Position numbers and translations under genes: made by a program. Under the pieces are notes generated by a model. The model was not told where the DNA came from, did no database searches, and saw only the letters and a list, made by a program, of their open reading frames with translations. Shown piece by piece: positions 42,477-51,488 of a DNA stretch of 64,000 nucleotides; position 1 is the stretch's first letter, and every line of letters begins with the position of its first letter. The DNA lies in contig JAHFPV010000002.1 in assembly GCA_023266575.1 (NCBI GenBank), positions 372,001-436,000 of the forward strand, read 5' to 3'. Source of the stretch: Sphingobium sp. GTDB taxonomy: Bacteria; Pseudomonadota; Alphaproteobacteria; Sphingomonadales; Sphingomonadaceae.

Positions 42477-42995
42477 GCGCTTATCCGTTCAGCGTCCCCA
42501 CGCTAAACTCCGGATTAAGCACAGCCTGTTGTGGCTCCGTAAAATGAGAGGGTTAATATGATTTTCAGCAAGACGGGGGATAAGAGCGATGCTGGAAATA
42601 CTGGCGGCATAATATTTCAGGCAGCCGTTGCCCCGTGGGTCTTTGACTGCTACCCATTCACATTCCCGCAAGACTTGCCTGTTTCATGGCGGCGATGCGG
42701 GGCATCAAGAGAGGCATCGGCGCGCACTCTGCGCGCCAAAGGATGCCAGTAACAGGTTGACGCTGCATGAGGCATGAATTCCATTCCACGCTTGCCCCGG
42801 TAACGGGCGATGCGGCGTGGATGGTCCGGCCCGGCGATTTGTCCGGCCCTGCCAACGCAGCAGACACGCAACATTTCCTTCAAACCTGGACGACGCCGCA
42901 ACCTGCGCCCCTTTCGGCGCGCGCGTGGTCGTCCCTTCACTATCGCGTGGCGGCGCGGCCTTGTGCCGCAGCCCGTCCACGCCGGAGACTATTAC
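42477..42995 (+). promoter_or_regulatory. Long untranslated leader of rne
   Basis: There is no credible gene in this 519-base region: short frames are all non-conserved in appearance and the rne start is clear at 42996. The stretch begins AT-rich with a promoter-like TTAATAT (about 42552) and becomes GC-rich towards rne. RNase E mRNAs are known in other bacteria to carry long 5' leaders through which the enzyme limits its own synthesis. Such control is an inference here; no published element is recognised by sequence. Confidence 0.5.
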
Positions 42996-45716
42996 ATGAC
43001 AATGCGTATGCTGATCGATGCGCGCCACCGGGAAGAAACCCGTGTCGCGGTCGTCAAGGGTAACCGGATCGAGGAATTTGACTTCGAGTCCGCTGAGCAC
43101 AAGCAGCTCAAGGGCAATATCTATCTGGCCAAGGTAACGCGGGTCGAACCCTCGTTGCAGGCCGCCTTCGTTGACTATGGCGGCAACCGCCACGGCTTCC
43201 TCGCTTTCAGCGAAATCCATCCCGACTATTATCAGATCCCGCGTGAGGACCGTGAAGCGCTGTTGCGCGAAGAACGCGCCCATGCCGAGGAAGAGGCCGC
43301 GCTGCGCGCCGATTTCGACGATGAGGATGACGAGGACGGCGAAGGCAGCGTCGAGACCGTCGAGGCGACCCATCATCATGATGATGAGGACGGCCATGAC
43401 GAGCAGGATGGCGGCGAACCGGCAGAAGGCGGCGAGACCGAAGGCAATGGCGGACGCGGCAATGGCCGCGGGCGTGGCCGTGGCCGGGGTGGCGATGATG
43501 CCGCCGACGAACTGCGCCGCAAGCGGATGGCGCTGCGCCGTCGTTACAAGATCCAGGATGTCATCAAGCGCCGCCAGGTGCTGCTGGTCCAGGTCGTCAA
43601 GGAAGAACGCGGCAACAAGGGCGCGGCGCTGACCAGCTACTTGTCGCTGGCCGGTCGTTACTGCGTATTGATGCCCAACACGTCGCACGGCGGCGGCATT
43701 TCGCGCAAGATCAGCAATGCGGCGGACCGCAAGCGGTTGAAGTCGATCATCGCCGACATGGCGCTGCCTTCATCGATGGGCTGCATCGTACGCACCGCTG
43801 GGCTTCAGCGCACCAAGGTCGAGATCAAGCGCGACTTCGACTATCTCGCCCGGCTGTGGGACGAGATTCGCGAAAATACGATGAAGTCTGCCGCGCCTGC
43901 GCTGATCCACAATGACAGCGACCTCATCAAGCGGGCGATCCGCGATATCTACAATAAGGATATCGAGGAAGTCATCGTCGAGGGCGAGCATGGCTATAAG
44001 GCCGCCAAGGACTTTATGCGCCTGCTGATGCCCAGCCATGCGCGCAAGGTGAAGGGCTATGCCGACGCGGTGTCGCTGTTCCAGCGCGCGGGGGTCGAGG
44101 ATCAGCTGGCCGCCATGTACAACCCGGTGGTGCAGCTCAAATCAGGTGGCTATCTGGTCATCAACCCAACCGAAGCCTTGGTGTCGATCGACATCAACTC
44201 CGGCCGCTCGACCCGCGAACATGGCATCGAGCAGACCGCGGTTGCGACCAATCTGGAAGCCGCGCGCGAGATTGCACGCCAGTTGCGCCTGCGCGACATG
44301 GCGGGCCTTGTCGTCATCGACTTTATCGACATGGAGGTGAACTCCAACATCCGCAAGGTCGAGAAGGCGATGAAGGACGCGCTGAAGGACGATCGCGCGC
44401 GCATCCAGGTCGGCCGGATTTCGGGCTTTGGCCTGATGGAAATGAGCCGCCAGCGCCTGCGCACGGGCGTGCTGGAAGCATCGACCCGCCAATGCCCGCA
44501 TTGCGAAGGCACGGGTCTGGTCCGCACCGCGTCGTCGGCCGGCCTGTCCGCACTGCGGATGCTGGAAGAGGAAGCGGCGCGGGGTCGCGGCAACGTCATC
44601 ACGCTGCGCGCCAGCCAGGAAGCGGCCTTCTATGTCCTCAACAACAAGCGTCGCGAACTGGACGAAATTGAGCAGCGCTACGGCGTCAGCATCGTCGTCC
44701 TGCCCGATGGCGAGGTTGAAGGCGCGCGCATGTCGGTCGAACCGAGCGGCCCGCGCCCCGAACGGGTCGTGACCTACGCCCCGATGGATCAGGATGACGA
44801 CGATCTCGACCTGATCGAGGAGGAAGAGGAAGAAGAAGAGGCGCTGGCCGAGGACGAGGAAGAGGTCGTTGCCGAGCGTGAGCCGCGCGGCGACCGCGCC
44901 GAACAGGGCGACCGGGGCGAAGATCGCGATGGCAATCGCCGTCGCCGTCGCCGTCGTCGCCGTCGTGGCGGCCAGCGCGACGACAATCGCGTCGAGGGTG
45001 AAGCCGGGGAAGAAGGCGAAGCTGGTGCCGAAGCGACGGATGCCGAAGAAGGCACGGCGGAGGACAGCGAAGGCGAGGCCGAAGTCACTGCAACCACCGC
45101 CGAAACCGAGGAAGAGGGCGCTGCCCGTCGTCGTGGCCGTCGGGGTCGCCGTGGCGGTCGTCGTCGTCGCGAAGGTGGTGAAAATGCTGCCGAAGCGGGT
45201 GCAGAAACCGTGGATGCCGAATCGGTTACCGAGGATGCGCCCGTGGTCGAGGACGCCACTGTTGAGGAGGCTCCCGCCGAGGAAGCCCCCAAGACCCGCC
45301 GTCGTCCCCGCGCCCGCAAGCCCAAGGCCGACAGCGCGCCGGTGACCGAAGCGATCGCCGAGGAAGCGCCGGTTGAGGTCGCAGTCGAAGCCCCTGCCGA
45401 GATCGTGACCGAGGCCGCACCCGCCAAGCCCCGCCGTGGTCGTCGCACCAAGGCGCAGATCGAGGCTGATGCTGCTGCGCCGGAAGCCGTGGTCGAAGCG
45501 CCGGTAGCAGAAGAAGCGCCTGCCAAGCCGAAGCGCACCCGGCGCAAGAAGGCTGACATCGCGGTGGAAGCAGAAGCGGCACCTGCCGTCGAAGCCCCTG
45601 CTGTGGCTGAGGAAGCGCCTGCTGCCGAGACAGTGGCAGCGGAAAACGAAGCCGAAGGCGTGAATGAAGATGGCTCGCCGCGTCGCGGCTGGTGGCAGCG
45701 TACCTTCGGTCAATAA
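42996..45716 (+). CDS. rne: Ribonuclease E
   Basis: The 906-residue endoribonuclease begins MTMRMLIDARHREETRVAVV. The S1 domain (about 40-230) is split by an acidic, His-rich and Arg-Gly-rich insertion (about residues 100-175, with THHHDDEDGHDEQDGG and GRGRGRGRGG). The catalytic domain with SIDINSGRSTREHG follows, then the zinc link CPHCEGTG (Cys500, Cys503). A low-complexity Arg/Glu/Ala tail ends the protein and should scaffold the degradosome. It acts on mRNA decay and rRNA/tRNA maturation. A hairpin terminator follows. Confidence 0.95.
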   Translation: MTMRMLIDARHREETRVAVVKGNRIEEFDFESAEHKQLKGNIYLAKVTRVEPSLQAAFVDYGGNRHGFLAFSEIHPDYYQIPREDREALLREERAHAEEEAALRADFDDEDDEDGEGSVETVEATHHHDDEDGHDEQDGGEPAEGGETEGNGGRGNGRGRGRGRGGDDAADELRRKRMALRRRYKIQDVIKRRQVLLVQVVKEERGNKGAALTSYLSLAGRYCVLMPNTSHGGGISRKISNAADRKRLKSIIADMALPSSMGCIVRTAGLQRTKVEIKRDFDYLARLWDEIRENTMKSAAPALIHNDSDLIKRAIRDIYNKDIEEVIVEGEHGYKAAKDFMRLLMPSHARKVKGYADAVSLFQRAGVEDQLAAMYNPVVQLKSGGYLVINPTEALVSIDINSGRSTREHGIEQTAVATNLEAAREIARQLRLRDMAGLVVIDFIDMEVNSNIRKVEKAMKDALKDDRARIQVGRISGFGLMEMSRQRLRTGVLEASTRQCPHCEGTGLVRTASSAGLSALRMLEEEAARGRGNVITLRASQEAAFYVLNNKRRELDEIEQRYGVSIVVLPDGEVEGARMSVEPSGPRPERVVTYAPMDQDDDDLDLIEEEEEEEEALAEDEEEVVAEREPRGDRAEQGDRGEDRDGNRRRRRRRRRRGGQRDDNRVEGEAGEEGEAGAEATDAEEGTAEDSEGEAEVTATTAETEEEGAARRRGRRGRRGGRRRREGGENAAEAGAETVDAESVTEDAPVVEDATVEEAPAEEAPKTRRRPRARKPKADSAPVTEAIAEEAPVEVAVEAPAEIVTEAAPAKPRRGRRTKAQIEADAAAPEAVVEAPVAEEAPAKPKRTRRKKADIAVEAEAAPAVEAPAVAEEAPAAETVAAENEAEGVNEDGSPRRGWWQRTFGQ

Positions 45717-45738
45717 AGACCGGCTCGCTCGCTGATGA

Positions 45739-45787
45739 AAAAACGCCGCTGCTCGTCCGGTCCTATCCGGTGCGCAGCGGCGTTTTT
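45739..45787 (+). terminator. Rho-independent terminator of rne
   Basis: The stem AAAAACGCCGCTGC (45739-45752) pairs with GCAGCGGCGTTTTT (45774-45787), with a 21-base loop. A T run closes the right arm on the plus strand. The left arm starts 23 bases after the rne stop. Confidence 0.88.
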
Positions 45788-45844
45788 CGTTCGGGCCGAC
45801 GCTTCACCGGCTGTTCATGGCCTGCATGGCAGTGGCGGCGCGTG

Positions 45845-47194
45845 ATGGTTCGACTGTTCCGATGGCTTGCCCTGCTGCTGGGTGCGTTCATGCTGATGGC
45901 GCGCCCGGCGCTGGCGCAGAGCATCTTGCGCGATGCGGAGACCGAAGCCTTCATGGCCGACATGTCCGCGCCTTTGGTCAAGGCGGCGGGTATGGACCCG
46001 CGCAATGTTGAAGTGCTGGTCATCAACGATCCCGAAATCAACGCCTTCGTCGCGGGCGGCCAATATGTGTGGGTGCATAGCGGGCTGATCGCGCAGGCCG
46101 ACAATGTGAACCAGCTGCAGGGCGTGGTGGCGCATGAACTGGGGCATATCGAGGGTGGCCATATCGTCCGCTTTGGCGAGGGGATTCGTGAGGCGACCGG
46201 CGTCACGCTGCTGAGTCTGGTACTGGGTGCCGCCGCCATCGCGGCGGGCGGCGCAGAAGCGGGCATGGGCATTATGGGGCTGGGCCAGCAGGCCGCGATG
46301 ACCAAATTCCTGGCCTTTTCGCGCGGGCAGGAAAGCTCCGCCGATCTGGCGGGGGCGCGCTATCTGAGCGCAGCGGGCGTCAGTGGCCGGGGCAGCCTGG
46401 AGTTTTTCAAGAAGCTGCAAAATCAGGAATATCGCCTCGCGATCCCGCAGGACAATAGTTATGGCCGCACCCATCCGCTGTCGGGCGAACGCATCAATGT
46501 GCTGCGCGAGGTCTATACGGTCGACCCGGCGTGGGAAAAGCCGGTCGATCGGGGGCTGGAGCAGCGGTTCGAGCGGATCAAGGCCAAGCTGGTCGGCTTC
46601 GTGTCCGAACCGACGCAAACTTTGCAGAAACATCCCGAAAGCGACCAGTCGATCCCGGCCCATTATGCCAGAGCCTATGCCTGGCACAAAAGCGCCTATC
46701 CGCAACGCGCGCTCTATGAAGCGGACGCGCTGCTGACGGCGGCGCCGGACGACCCCTATTTTCTGGAGCTGAAAGGCCAGATATTGCTGGAAAGCGGCCG
46801 TCCCAAGGACGCGGTTGCGCCGCTGCGCGAGGCGGTGCGGCTGACCAACCAGCCGCTGATTTCGGTGCTGCTGGCCCATGCGCTGATCGCGACCGAAGAT
46901 GAGGCGAATTTTGCCGAGGCCGAGCAGGTGTTGCGGCTGGCGGTGGCGCGCGATCGGGAAAATCCCTTCGCCTGGTATCAGCTGGGCGTCGTCTATGAAC
47001 GGCGCGGCGACACAACCCGCGCGGCGCTGGCGACGGCCGAACGCTATGCCATGATCGGCGAACATCCGATGGCGCTGCGCAGCGCCGACGCGGCGATGCA
47101 GGGGCTGAAACCGGGTACGATTGACTATCTGCGGGCGCAGGATATCGCCATGGTATCGCGCGCGGCGATCGAGCAGCAGCGGAAGAAACGATAA
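45845..47194 (+). CDS. M48 family metalloprotease (BepA-like)
   Basis: The 449-residue protein has a signal peptide (MVRLFRWLALLLGAFMLMARPALA), a zinc metallopeptidase domain with HELGH (His97, Glu98, His101) and the downstream ESSADLAGARYL glutamate. A TPR-type helical C-terminus follows (about 290-440). This is the BepA/YfgC layout, a periplasmic protease/chaperone for outer membrane protein assembly. The next gene, a DsbA-like protein, starts 1 base after the stop, so they form an operon. Confidence 0.92.
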   Translation: MVRLFRWLALLLGAFMLMARPALAQSILRDAETEAFMADMSAPLVKAAGMDPRNVEVLVINDPEINAFVAGGQYVWVHSGLIAQADNVNQLQGVVAHELGHIEGGHIVRFGEGIREATGVTLLSLVLGAAAIAAGGAEAGMGIMGLGQQAAMTKFLAFSRGQESSADLAGARYLSAAGVSGRGSLEFFKKLQNQEYRLAIPQDNSYGRTHPLSGERINVLREVYTVDPAWEKPVDRGLEQRFERIKAKLVGFVSEPTQTLQKHPESDQSIPAHYARAYAWHKSAYPQRALYEADALLTAAPDDPYFLELKGQILLESGRPKDAVAPLREAVRLTNQPLISVLLAHALIATEDEANFAEAEQVLRLAVARDRENPFAWYQLGVVYERRGDTTRAALATAERYAMIGEHPMALRSADAAMQGLKPGTIDYLRAQDIAMVSRAAIEQQRKKR

Positions 47195-47195
47195 G

Positions 47196-47963
47196 ATGAC
47201 GCAGCAAAACCGGCCGACATTCCGCGCGGCCCTTTCCAACAGGATGATCCAGATGACCCTTGGCGCTTTCGCCTTTATCGCGGCGGCCGCCGGGACCGCA
47301 TTGGCCGTGCAGGCTCCCGCTGGCGTGACTGCCACGGACAAAAGCGCGATCGAGAAAATCGTCCACGACTATATCCTTGAGCATCCCGAGATCATCCCGC
47401 AGGCAATCGAGAAATTGCAGGCGAAGCGGATGTCGGGGACGATTTCCGACAATCGCGCGGCGCTGGAAAGACCCTATGCCGGGGCGTGGGAAGGCACGGC
47501 CAATGCCGACGTCACCGTGGTTGAATTTTTCGACTATGCCTGCGGCTATTGCCGCGCATCGCTGCCCGATCTTGCGAAGCTGGTAGGGTCGGATACCAAG
47601 GTGAAGGTCGTGTATCGCGAACTGCCGATCCTGTCGGAAGAAAGCAGCGACGCGGCCAAAGTATCGCTGCTGGCGGCCGAGCGGGGCCAATATATGGCCT
47701 ATCACAAGGCGCTCTATGGCGCGGGCAAGGTGACGCGCGACACCATCGTCGCAGCAGCGGCGAAGGCGGGCATCAGCAAGCCTGACGCGGAAGCCGCGAT
47801 CACATCGAGCAAATATGACGCAGAAATCCAGTCCAACATCGCGCTTGCCCAGAAATTGCAGGCAAGCGGCACGCCGACCTTCGTGATTGGCGACCAGGTG
47901 CTGAACGGCGCGGTCGGCTTCGACGCGCTAAAGAGCGGCGTCGCGGCGGCGCGGGGGAAGTAG
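47196..47963 (+). CDS. DsbA family disulfide oxidoreductase
   Basis: The 255-residue exported thioredoxin-fold protein has an N-terminal membrane/signal segment (MTLGAFAFIAAAAGTALA), an active site CGYC (116-119) in FFDYACGYCR and the cis-Pro loop SGTPTF. It resembles DsbA/DsbC-like thiol oxidoreductases often called DSBA oxidoreductases. It should make or shuffle disulfides in the periplasm. It follows the M48 protease with essentially no gap, and both serve envelope protein folding. Confidence 0.92.
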   Translation: MTQQNRPTFRAALSNRMIQMTLGAFAFIAAAAGTALAVQAPAGVTATDKSAIEKIVHDYILEHPEIIPQAIEKLQAKRMSGTISDNRAALERPYAGAWEGTANADVTVVEFFDYACGYCRASLPDLAKLVGSDTKVKVVYRELPILSEESSDAAKVSLLAAERGQYMAYHKALYGAGKVTRDTIVAAAAKAGISKPDAEAAITSSKYDAEIQSNIALAQKLQASGTPTFVIGDQVLNGAVGFDALKSGVAAARGK

Positions 47964-47972
47964 GAAAGCCTG

Positions 47973-48056
47973 GTGTTTCTGCGCGGGCAGGAACCCAGTT
48001 CCGCCCGCGCGGTCATGCGGCAAGGCCGGACTGGGCTCCTGCCTTCGCAGGAGCAC
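47973..48056. repeat. CCTGC-type palindromic repeat
   Basis: The left arm 47973-47999 (GTGTTTCTGCGCGGGCAGG...) and right arm 48030-48056 are inverse copies over 27 bp with several mismatches. Each arm itself contains a CCTGC...GCAGG hairpin. It lies in the 234-base gap between the DsbA-like gene and rpmH, which also must carry the rpmH promoter. Confidence 0.75.
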
Positions 48057-48197
48057 GAACTGCATGATGCAGGCGCATCCTGCCATTGACTTCCCCCCCC
48101 CATTTGCCTATCGGACGCCCCCTGAACATGCGGCCGCTGCTTTGGCGGCCCTTTTTTGTCACGCCCGATTCTCTAGTTGTTTTTTGAGGAATGAACG

Positions 48198-48332
48198 ATG
48201 AAGCGCACTTTTCAGCCGAGCAATCTGGTTCGGAAGCGCCGTCACGGTTATCGCGCCCGCATGGCGACCCCCGGCGGCCGCAACATCATCCGCGCCCGTC
48301 GTGCGCGCGGCCGCAAGAGCCTGAGCGCCTGA
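48198..48332 (+). CDS. rpmH: 50S ribosomal protein L34
   Basis: The 44-residue protein [20 protein letters not shown]... is the standard L34, ending ARGRKSLSA, and binds 23S rRNA. TGAGGA lies 7-12 bases before the ATG. It opens the usual rpmH-rnpA-yidD-yidC cluster. The family is universally conserved and the length is exact. Confidence 0.98.
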   Translation: MKRTFQPSNLVRKRRHGYRARMATPGGRNIIRARRARGRKSLSA

Positions 48333-48364
48333 TCGAAGGGCCGCCTTCGGCTGCGCCTGCCATC

Positions 48365-48748
48365 ATGGGCAAGCGGGCCGATTTCCTGGCGGCCAATCGC
48401 GGCAAGCGCGCACCCATGCCGGGATTCGTCCTGCTGGTGCGCGAACGCGACGATGGCGATCCGGCGATGCGCTTTGGCATCACGGTCACGAAAAAGATTG
48501 GCGGCGCCGTCATCCGTAACCGGATGAAGCGCCGCTTTCGCGTTCTCGCACGCGAATTGCTGCCGCTGCATGGCTATGCCGGTGCCGATCATGTGCTGAT
48601 TGGCCGCGACGGTGGCAAGGAACGCGATTTCGCCCTGCTGCGCACCGAACTGGAAAAGGCGCTGCGCAAGATTGCGCGCGCCCAGCCTGGCGACGCGCCG
48701 CCGCGCAACGGGCTGCGTGCCGGTCATGGCCGGGGCAAGGGCAAATGA
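48365..48748 (+). CDS. rnpA: Ribonuclease P protein component
   Basis: The 127-residue basic protein assists the RNase P RNA in removing tRNA 5' leaders. The start IMGKRADFLAANRGKR matches RnpA, and the RNR motif is AVIRNRMKRRFR. The C-terminal tail (APPRNGLRAGHGRGKGK) is basic. It starts 32 bases after rpmH and its stop overlaps yidD by 4 bases. Confidence 0.95.
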   Translation: MGKRADFLAANRGKRAPMPGFVLLVRERDDGDPAMRFGITVTKKIGGAVIRNRMKRRFRVLARELLPLHGYAGADHVLIGRDGGKERDFALLRTELEKALRKIARAQPGDAPPRNGLRAGHGRGKGK

Positions 48749-48957
48749 TTGCCCGCATCCTGATCCTGATCGCGCGCTTCTGGCAGATCGGCCCTTCGCG
48801 CATCCTGCCCCCTTCCTGCCGTTATGCCCCATCCTGTTCGGAATATGCGATCCAGGCCGTGCGCAAATATGGCGCGATCAAGGGTAGCTGGCTGGCGGGT
48901 AAGCGGCTAATGCGATGCCACCCATGGGGCGGTTCGGGCTATGACCCGGTCCCCTGA
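48745..48957 (+). CDS. yidD: Membrane protein insertion efficiency factor YidD
   Basis: The 70-residue protein has the family cysteine pattern: PSCRYAPSCSEYAIQAVRKYG and LMRCHPWGGSGYDPVP. An amphipathic N-terminal helix (MIARILILIARFWQ) attaches it to the inner membrane. It is thought to assist YidC. It overlaps rnpA by 4 bases and yidC follows after 30 bases. Confidence 0.97.
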   Translation: MIARILILIARFWQIGPSRILPPSCRYAPSCSEYAIQAVRKYGAIKGSWLAGKRLMRCHPWGGSGYDPVP

Positions 48958-48987
48958 CACAGATATAAGACGGCGGAGCCGAACAAC

Positions 48988-50691
48988 GTGGACGACAAGA
49001 AGAATATTATTCTGGCGGTGCTGCTGACCGCGGCGATCCTGTTCGGCTGGCCCTATGTTTCGACCTATTTCTTCCCGGCGGCCAATCCGCCCGCAACGAA
49101 GATAGAGGGTGGCAAGACGACAGCGGTCGCCAACCCCGCAGCGGACCCCGCCGCCGACAGTGTAACCGCGATTCGCGACCGCGCGCTGGTGCTGAAGGAA
49201 AGCCCGCGCATCCCCATTCGCACGCCCAAGCTGGACGGGTCGATCAACCTGAAGGGCGCGCGCATCGATGACATCGTGCTGCCGACCTATAGCGAGACGA
49301 TCGCCAAGGATTCGCCTGCGGTGCGCCTCTATTCGCCTGCCGGTACGCAGGACGCCTATTTCGCCGGTTTCGGCTGGCAGGGCGAAGGGCTGAAAACGCC
49401 GGGCAAGGACACAGTCTGGACCGCGCAGGGCCGCGAACTGACCCCGACGAGTCCCGTCACGCTCAGCTGGAATAATGGCGCTGGCCAGACGTTCGAGATT
49501 CGCCTGAGCGTCGATGAAAATTACATGATCTCCGCCGCGCAAAAAGTGTCCAACAGCGGCACCGGCGCGGTAGGCGTGAAGCCCTATGGCTATATCAGCC
49601 GCAGCAGCATCCCCAAGGACCCCGATACCTGGACCATCCATATCGGCCCGATGGGCGTGTTCAACAATGCGGCCAATTATGATGTGAACTACAAGGATCT
49701 GGACGAAGGTCCGTCCACCCGCGATTTCCAGTCCAAGGGCGGCTGGATCGGCTTTACCGACAAATATTGGTTGTCGGCGCTGGTGCCGGGCAAGGACGCC
49801 GATGTCGCGGCGCAGTTCCGTAAAGGTGCTGGCACCCAATATCAGGCCGATGTCGCCCTCGATTCGACGATGCTGGCGCCGGGCAAAGCGGTGACGCAAT
49901 CGTTGCGGCTGTTCGTCGGCGCCAAGGAGGTCAAGACGCTCCAGGCCTATGAACGCGACGGCGTCAAGCTGTTCGACCGCGCGATCGACTGGGGCTGGTT
50001 CTACTGGTTCGAGCAGCCGATCTTCGCACTGCTGCACTGGCTGTTCGAGACGCTGGGCAATTTCGGCGTGGCGATCATCTGCCTGACCTTCGTGGTGCGT
50101 GGCCTGATGTTCCCGGTCGCCCAGCGCCAGTTCGCCAGCATGGCGGCGATGCGCGCGGTGCAGCCCAAGATGAAGGCGCTGCAGGAGAAGTATAAGGACG
50201 ACAAGCCCAAGCTCCAGCAGGAGATGATGGCGCTGTACAAGACGGAGAAGGTCAATCCGCTGGCCGGGTGCCTGCCCATCTTCATCCAGATCCCGATCTT
50301 CTTCGCGCTCTACAAGGTGCTGATGCTGACGATCGAAATGCGGCACCAGCCCTTCATCCTGTGGATCAAGGATCTGTCCGCGCCGGACCCGCTGCATATC
50401 CTGAACCTGTTTGGCCTGCTGCCCTTCACCCCGCCATCCTTCCTGGCGATCGGCGTGCTGGCGGTGCTGCTGGGCATTTCGATGTGGTTGCAGTTCAAGC
50501 TGAACCCCGCGCAGATGGACCCGATGCAGCAGCAGATTTTCTCGATCATGCCGTGGATGATGATGTTCATCATGGCGCCGTTCGCGGCGGGCCTGCTGGT
50601 CTACTGGATCACCAACAACTGCCTGTCGATGGCGCAGCAATGGTGGCTGTATCGCAAGCATCCCGTGCTGAACGCGGCGGTCGCGAAGTAG
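48988..50691 (+). CDS. yidC: Membrane protein insertase YidC
   Basis: The 567-residue protein has an N-terminal membrane helix (NIILAVLLTAAILFGWPYV), a large periplasmic domain (about 60-330) and the conserved C-terminal helices (WFYWFEQPIFALLHWLFE, FIQIPIFFALYKVLM and MMMFIMAPFAAGLLVYW). It inserts and folds inner membrane proteins, alone or with SecYEG. The start is GTG at 48988, with GGAG about 11 bases upstream. Engineered-looking features are absent. Confidence 0.97.
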   Translation: MDDKKNIILAVLLTAAILFGWPYVSTYFFPAANPPATKIEGGKTTAVANPAADPAADSVTAIRDRALVLKESPRIPIRTPKLDGSINLKGARIDDIVLPTYSETIAKDSPAVRLYSPAGTQDAYFAGFGWQGEGLKTPGKDTVWTAQGRELTPTSPVTLSWNNGAGQTFEIRLSVDENYMISAAQKVSNSGTGAVGVKPYGYISRSSIPKDPDTWTIHIGPMGVFNNAANYDVNYKDLDEGPSTRDFQSKGGWIGFTDKYWLSALVPGKDADVAAQFRKGAGTQYQADVALDSTMLAPGKAVTQSLRLFVGAKEVKTLQAYERDGVKLFDRAIDWGWFYWFEQPIFALLHWLFETLGNFGVAIICLTFVVRGLMFPVAQRQFASMAAMRAVQPKMKALQEKYKDDKPKLQQEMMALYKTEKVNPLAGCLPIFIQIPIFFALYKVLMLTIEMRHQPFILWIKDLSAPDPLHILNLFGLLPFTPPSFLAIGVLAVLLGISMWLQFKLNPAQMDPMQQQIFSIMPWMMMFIMAPFAAGLLVYWITNNCLSMAQQWWLYRKHPVLNAAVAK

Positions 50692-50702
50692 GCACTTTAA
50701 TG

Positions 50703-50779
50703 CCGTTCGGGCTGAGCTTGTCGAAGCCCTGCTCTTCTTGAAGAGAAGAACGGCCCTTCGACAGGCTCAGGGCGAACGG
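50703..50779. repeat. Sphingomonad-type palindromic repeat, copy 6
   Basis: The left arm CCGTTCGGGCTGAGCTTGTC (from 50703) and the right arm ending CAGGGCGAACGG (50779) match copy 1 closely. An inner CTTCTTGAAGAGAAG hairpin is also present. It occupies almost the whole gap between yidC and engB, ending 7 bases before the engB ATG, so the engB ribosome binding site is made in part from the repeat. Confidence 0.87.
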
Positions 50780-50786
50780 ATTTTAT

Positions 50787-51434
50787 ATGATCGACCAAGA
50801 CAATACCGACCTGACCGAAGAAGCGCGCAAGGTTTTTTCCGGGCCGATCACCTTCCTCAAATCCGCGCCGACGCTGGAATTTCTGCCCGACATGGCAGTG
50901 AACGAGGTCGCCTTTGCGGGCCGGTCCAATGTCGGCAAATCATCGCTGCTCAACGCGCTGACCAATCGCAACAATCTGGCCCGCACGTCGAACACGCCGG
51001 GGCGGACGCAGGAGCTGAACTTCTTTGAGGTGGGTGAGCCGCTGCGCTTCCGCCTGGTCGACATGCCCGGCTATGGCTATGCGAAGGCACCCAAGGATGT
51101 GGTGCGCAAATGGAAGTTCCTGGTGAACGATTATCTGCGCGGCCGCGCGGCATTGAAGCGGGCGCTGGTGCTGATCGACAGCCGCCACGGCATCAAGGAG
51201 GTCGATACCGACATGCTGGACATGCTGGACGGCGCGGCGGTGAGCTATCGCATCATCCTGACCAAGGCGGACAAGATCAAGGCGAGCGAACTGGCGGCAG
51301 TGACGCAAGCGACCGCCGACGCGATTCGCAAGCGCCCCGCCGCCCATCCCGACATCATCGCTACGTCCGCCGAAAAGGGCATGGGCCTGCCCGAACTGCG
51401 CGCGGCGGTGCTGGAAGCGGTGACGATCGGCTGA
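50787..51434 (+). CDS. engB: Ribosome biogenesis GTPase EngB/YihA
   Basis: The 215-residue GTPase has G1 GRSNVGKS (45-52), G2 region NTPGRTQ, G3 DMPGYG and G4 TKAD. It assists assembly of the 50S subunit and is needed for normal division. The ATG at 50787 directly follows a palindromic repeat; no strong Shine-Dalgarno is visible because repeat sequence fills that place. Confidence 0.95.
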   Translation: MIDQDNTDLTEEARKVFSGPITFLKSAPTLEFLPDMAVNEVAFAGRSNVGKSSLLNALTNRNNLARTSNTPGRTQELNFFEVGEPLRFRLVDMPGYGYAKAPKDVVRKWKFLVNDYLRGRAALKRALVLIDSRHGIKEVDTDMLDMLDGAAVSYRIILTKADKIKASELAAVTQATADAIRKRPAAHPDIIATSAEKGMGLPELRAAVLEAVTIG

Positions 51435-51488
51435 TCGCTGGCGCTTGGCGGCCCCAGCGCCTATGGACTGCGCAACGAACAGGAGCGC

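Noticed and set aside
44142-45713. 523-codon open frame opposite the rne tail
   Set aside because: It arises from the low-complexity repeat codons of the RNase E C-terminus; no independent gene signals.
48907-50661. 584-codon open frame opposite yidC
   Set aside because: It is antisense to yidC and rich in His, Arg and Gln, as shadow frames are; yidC itself is unambiguous.
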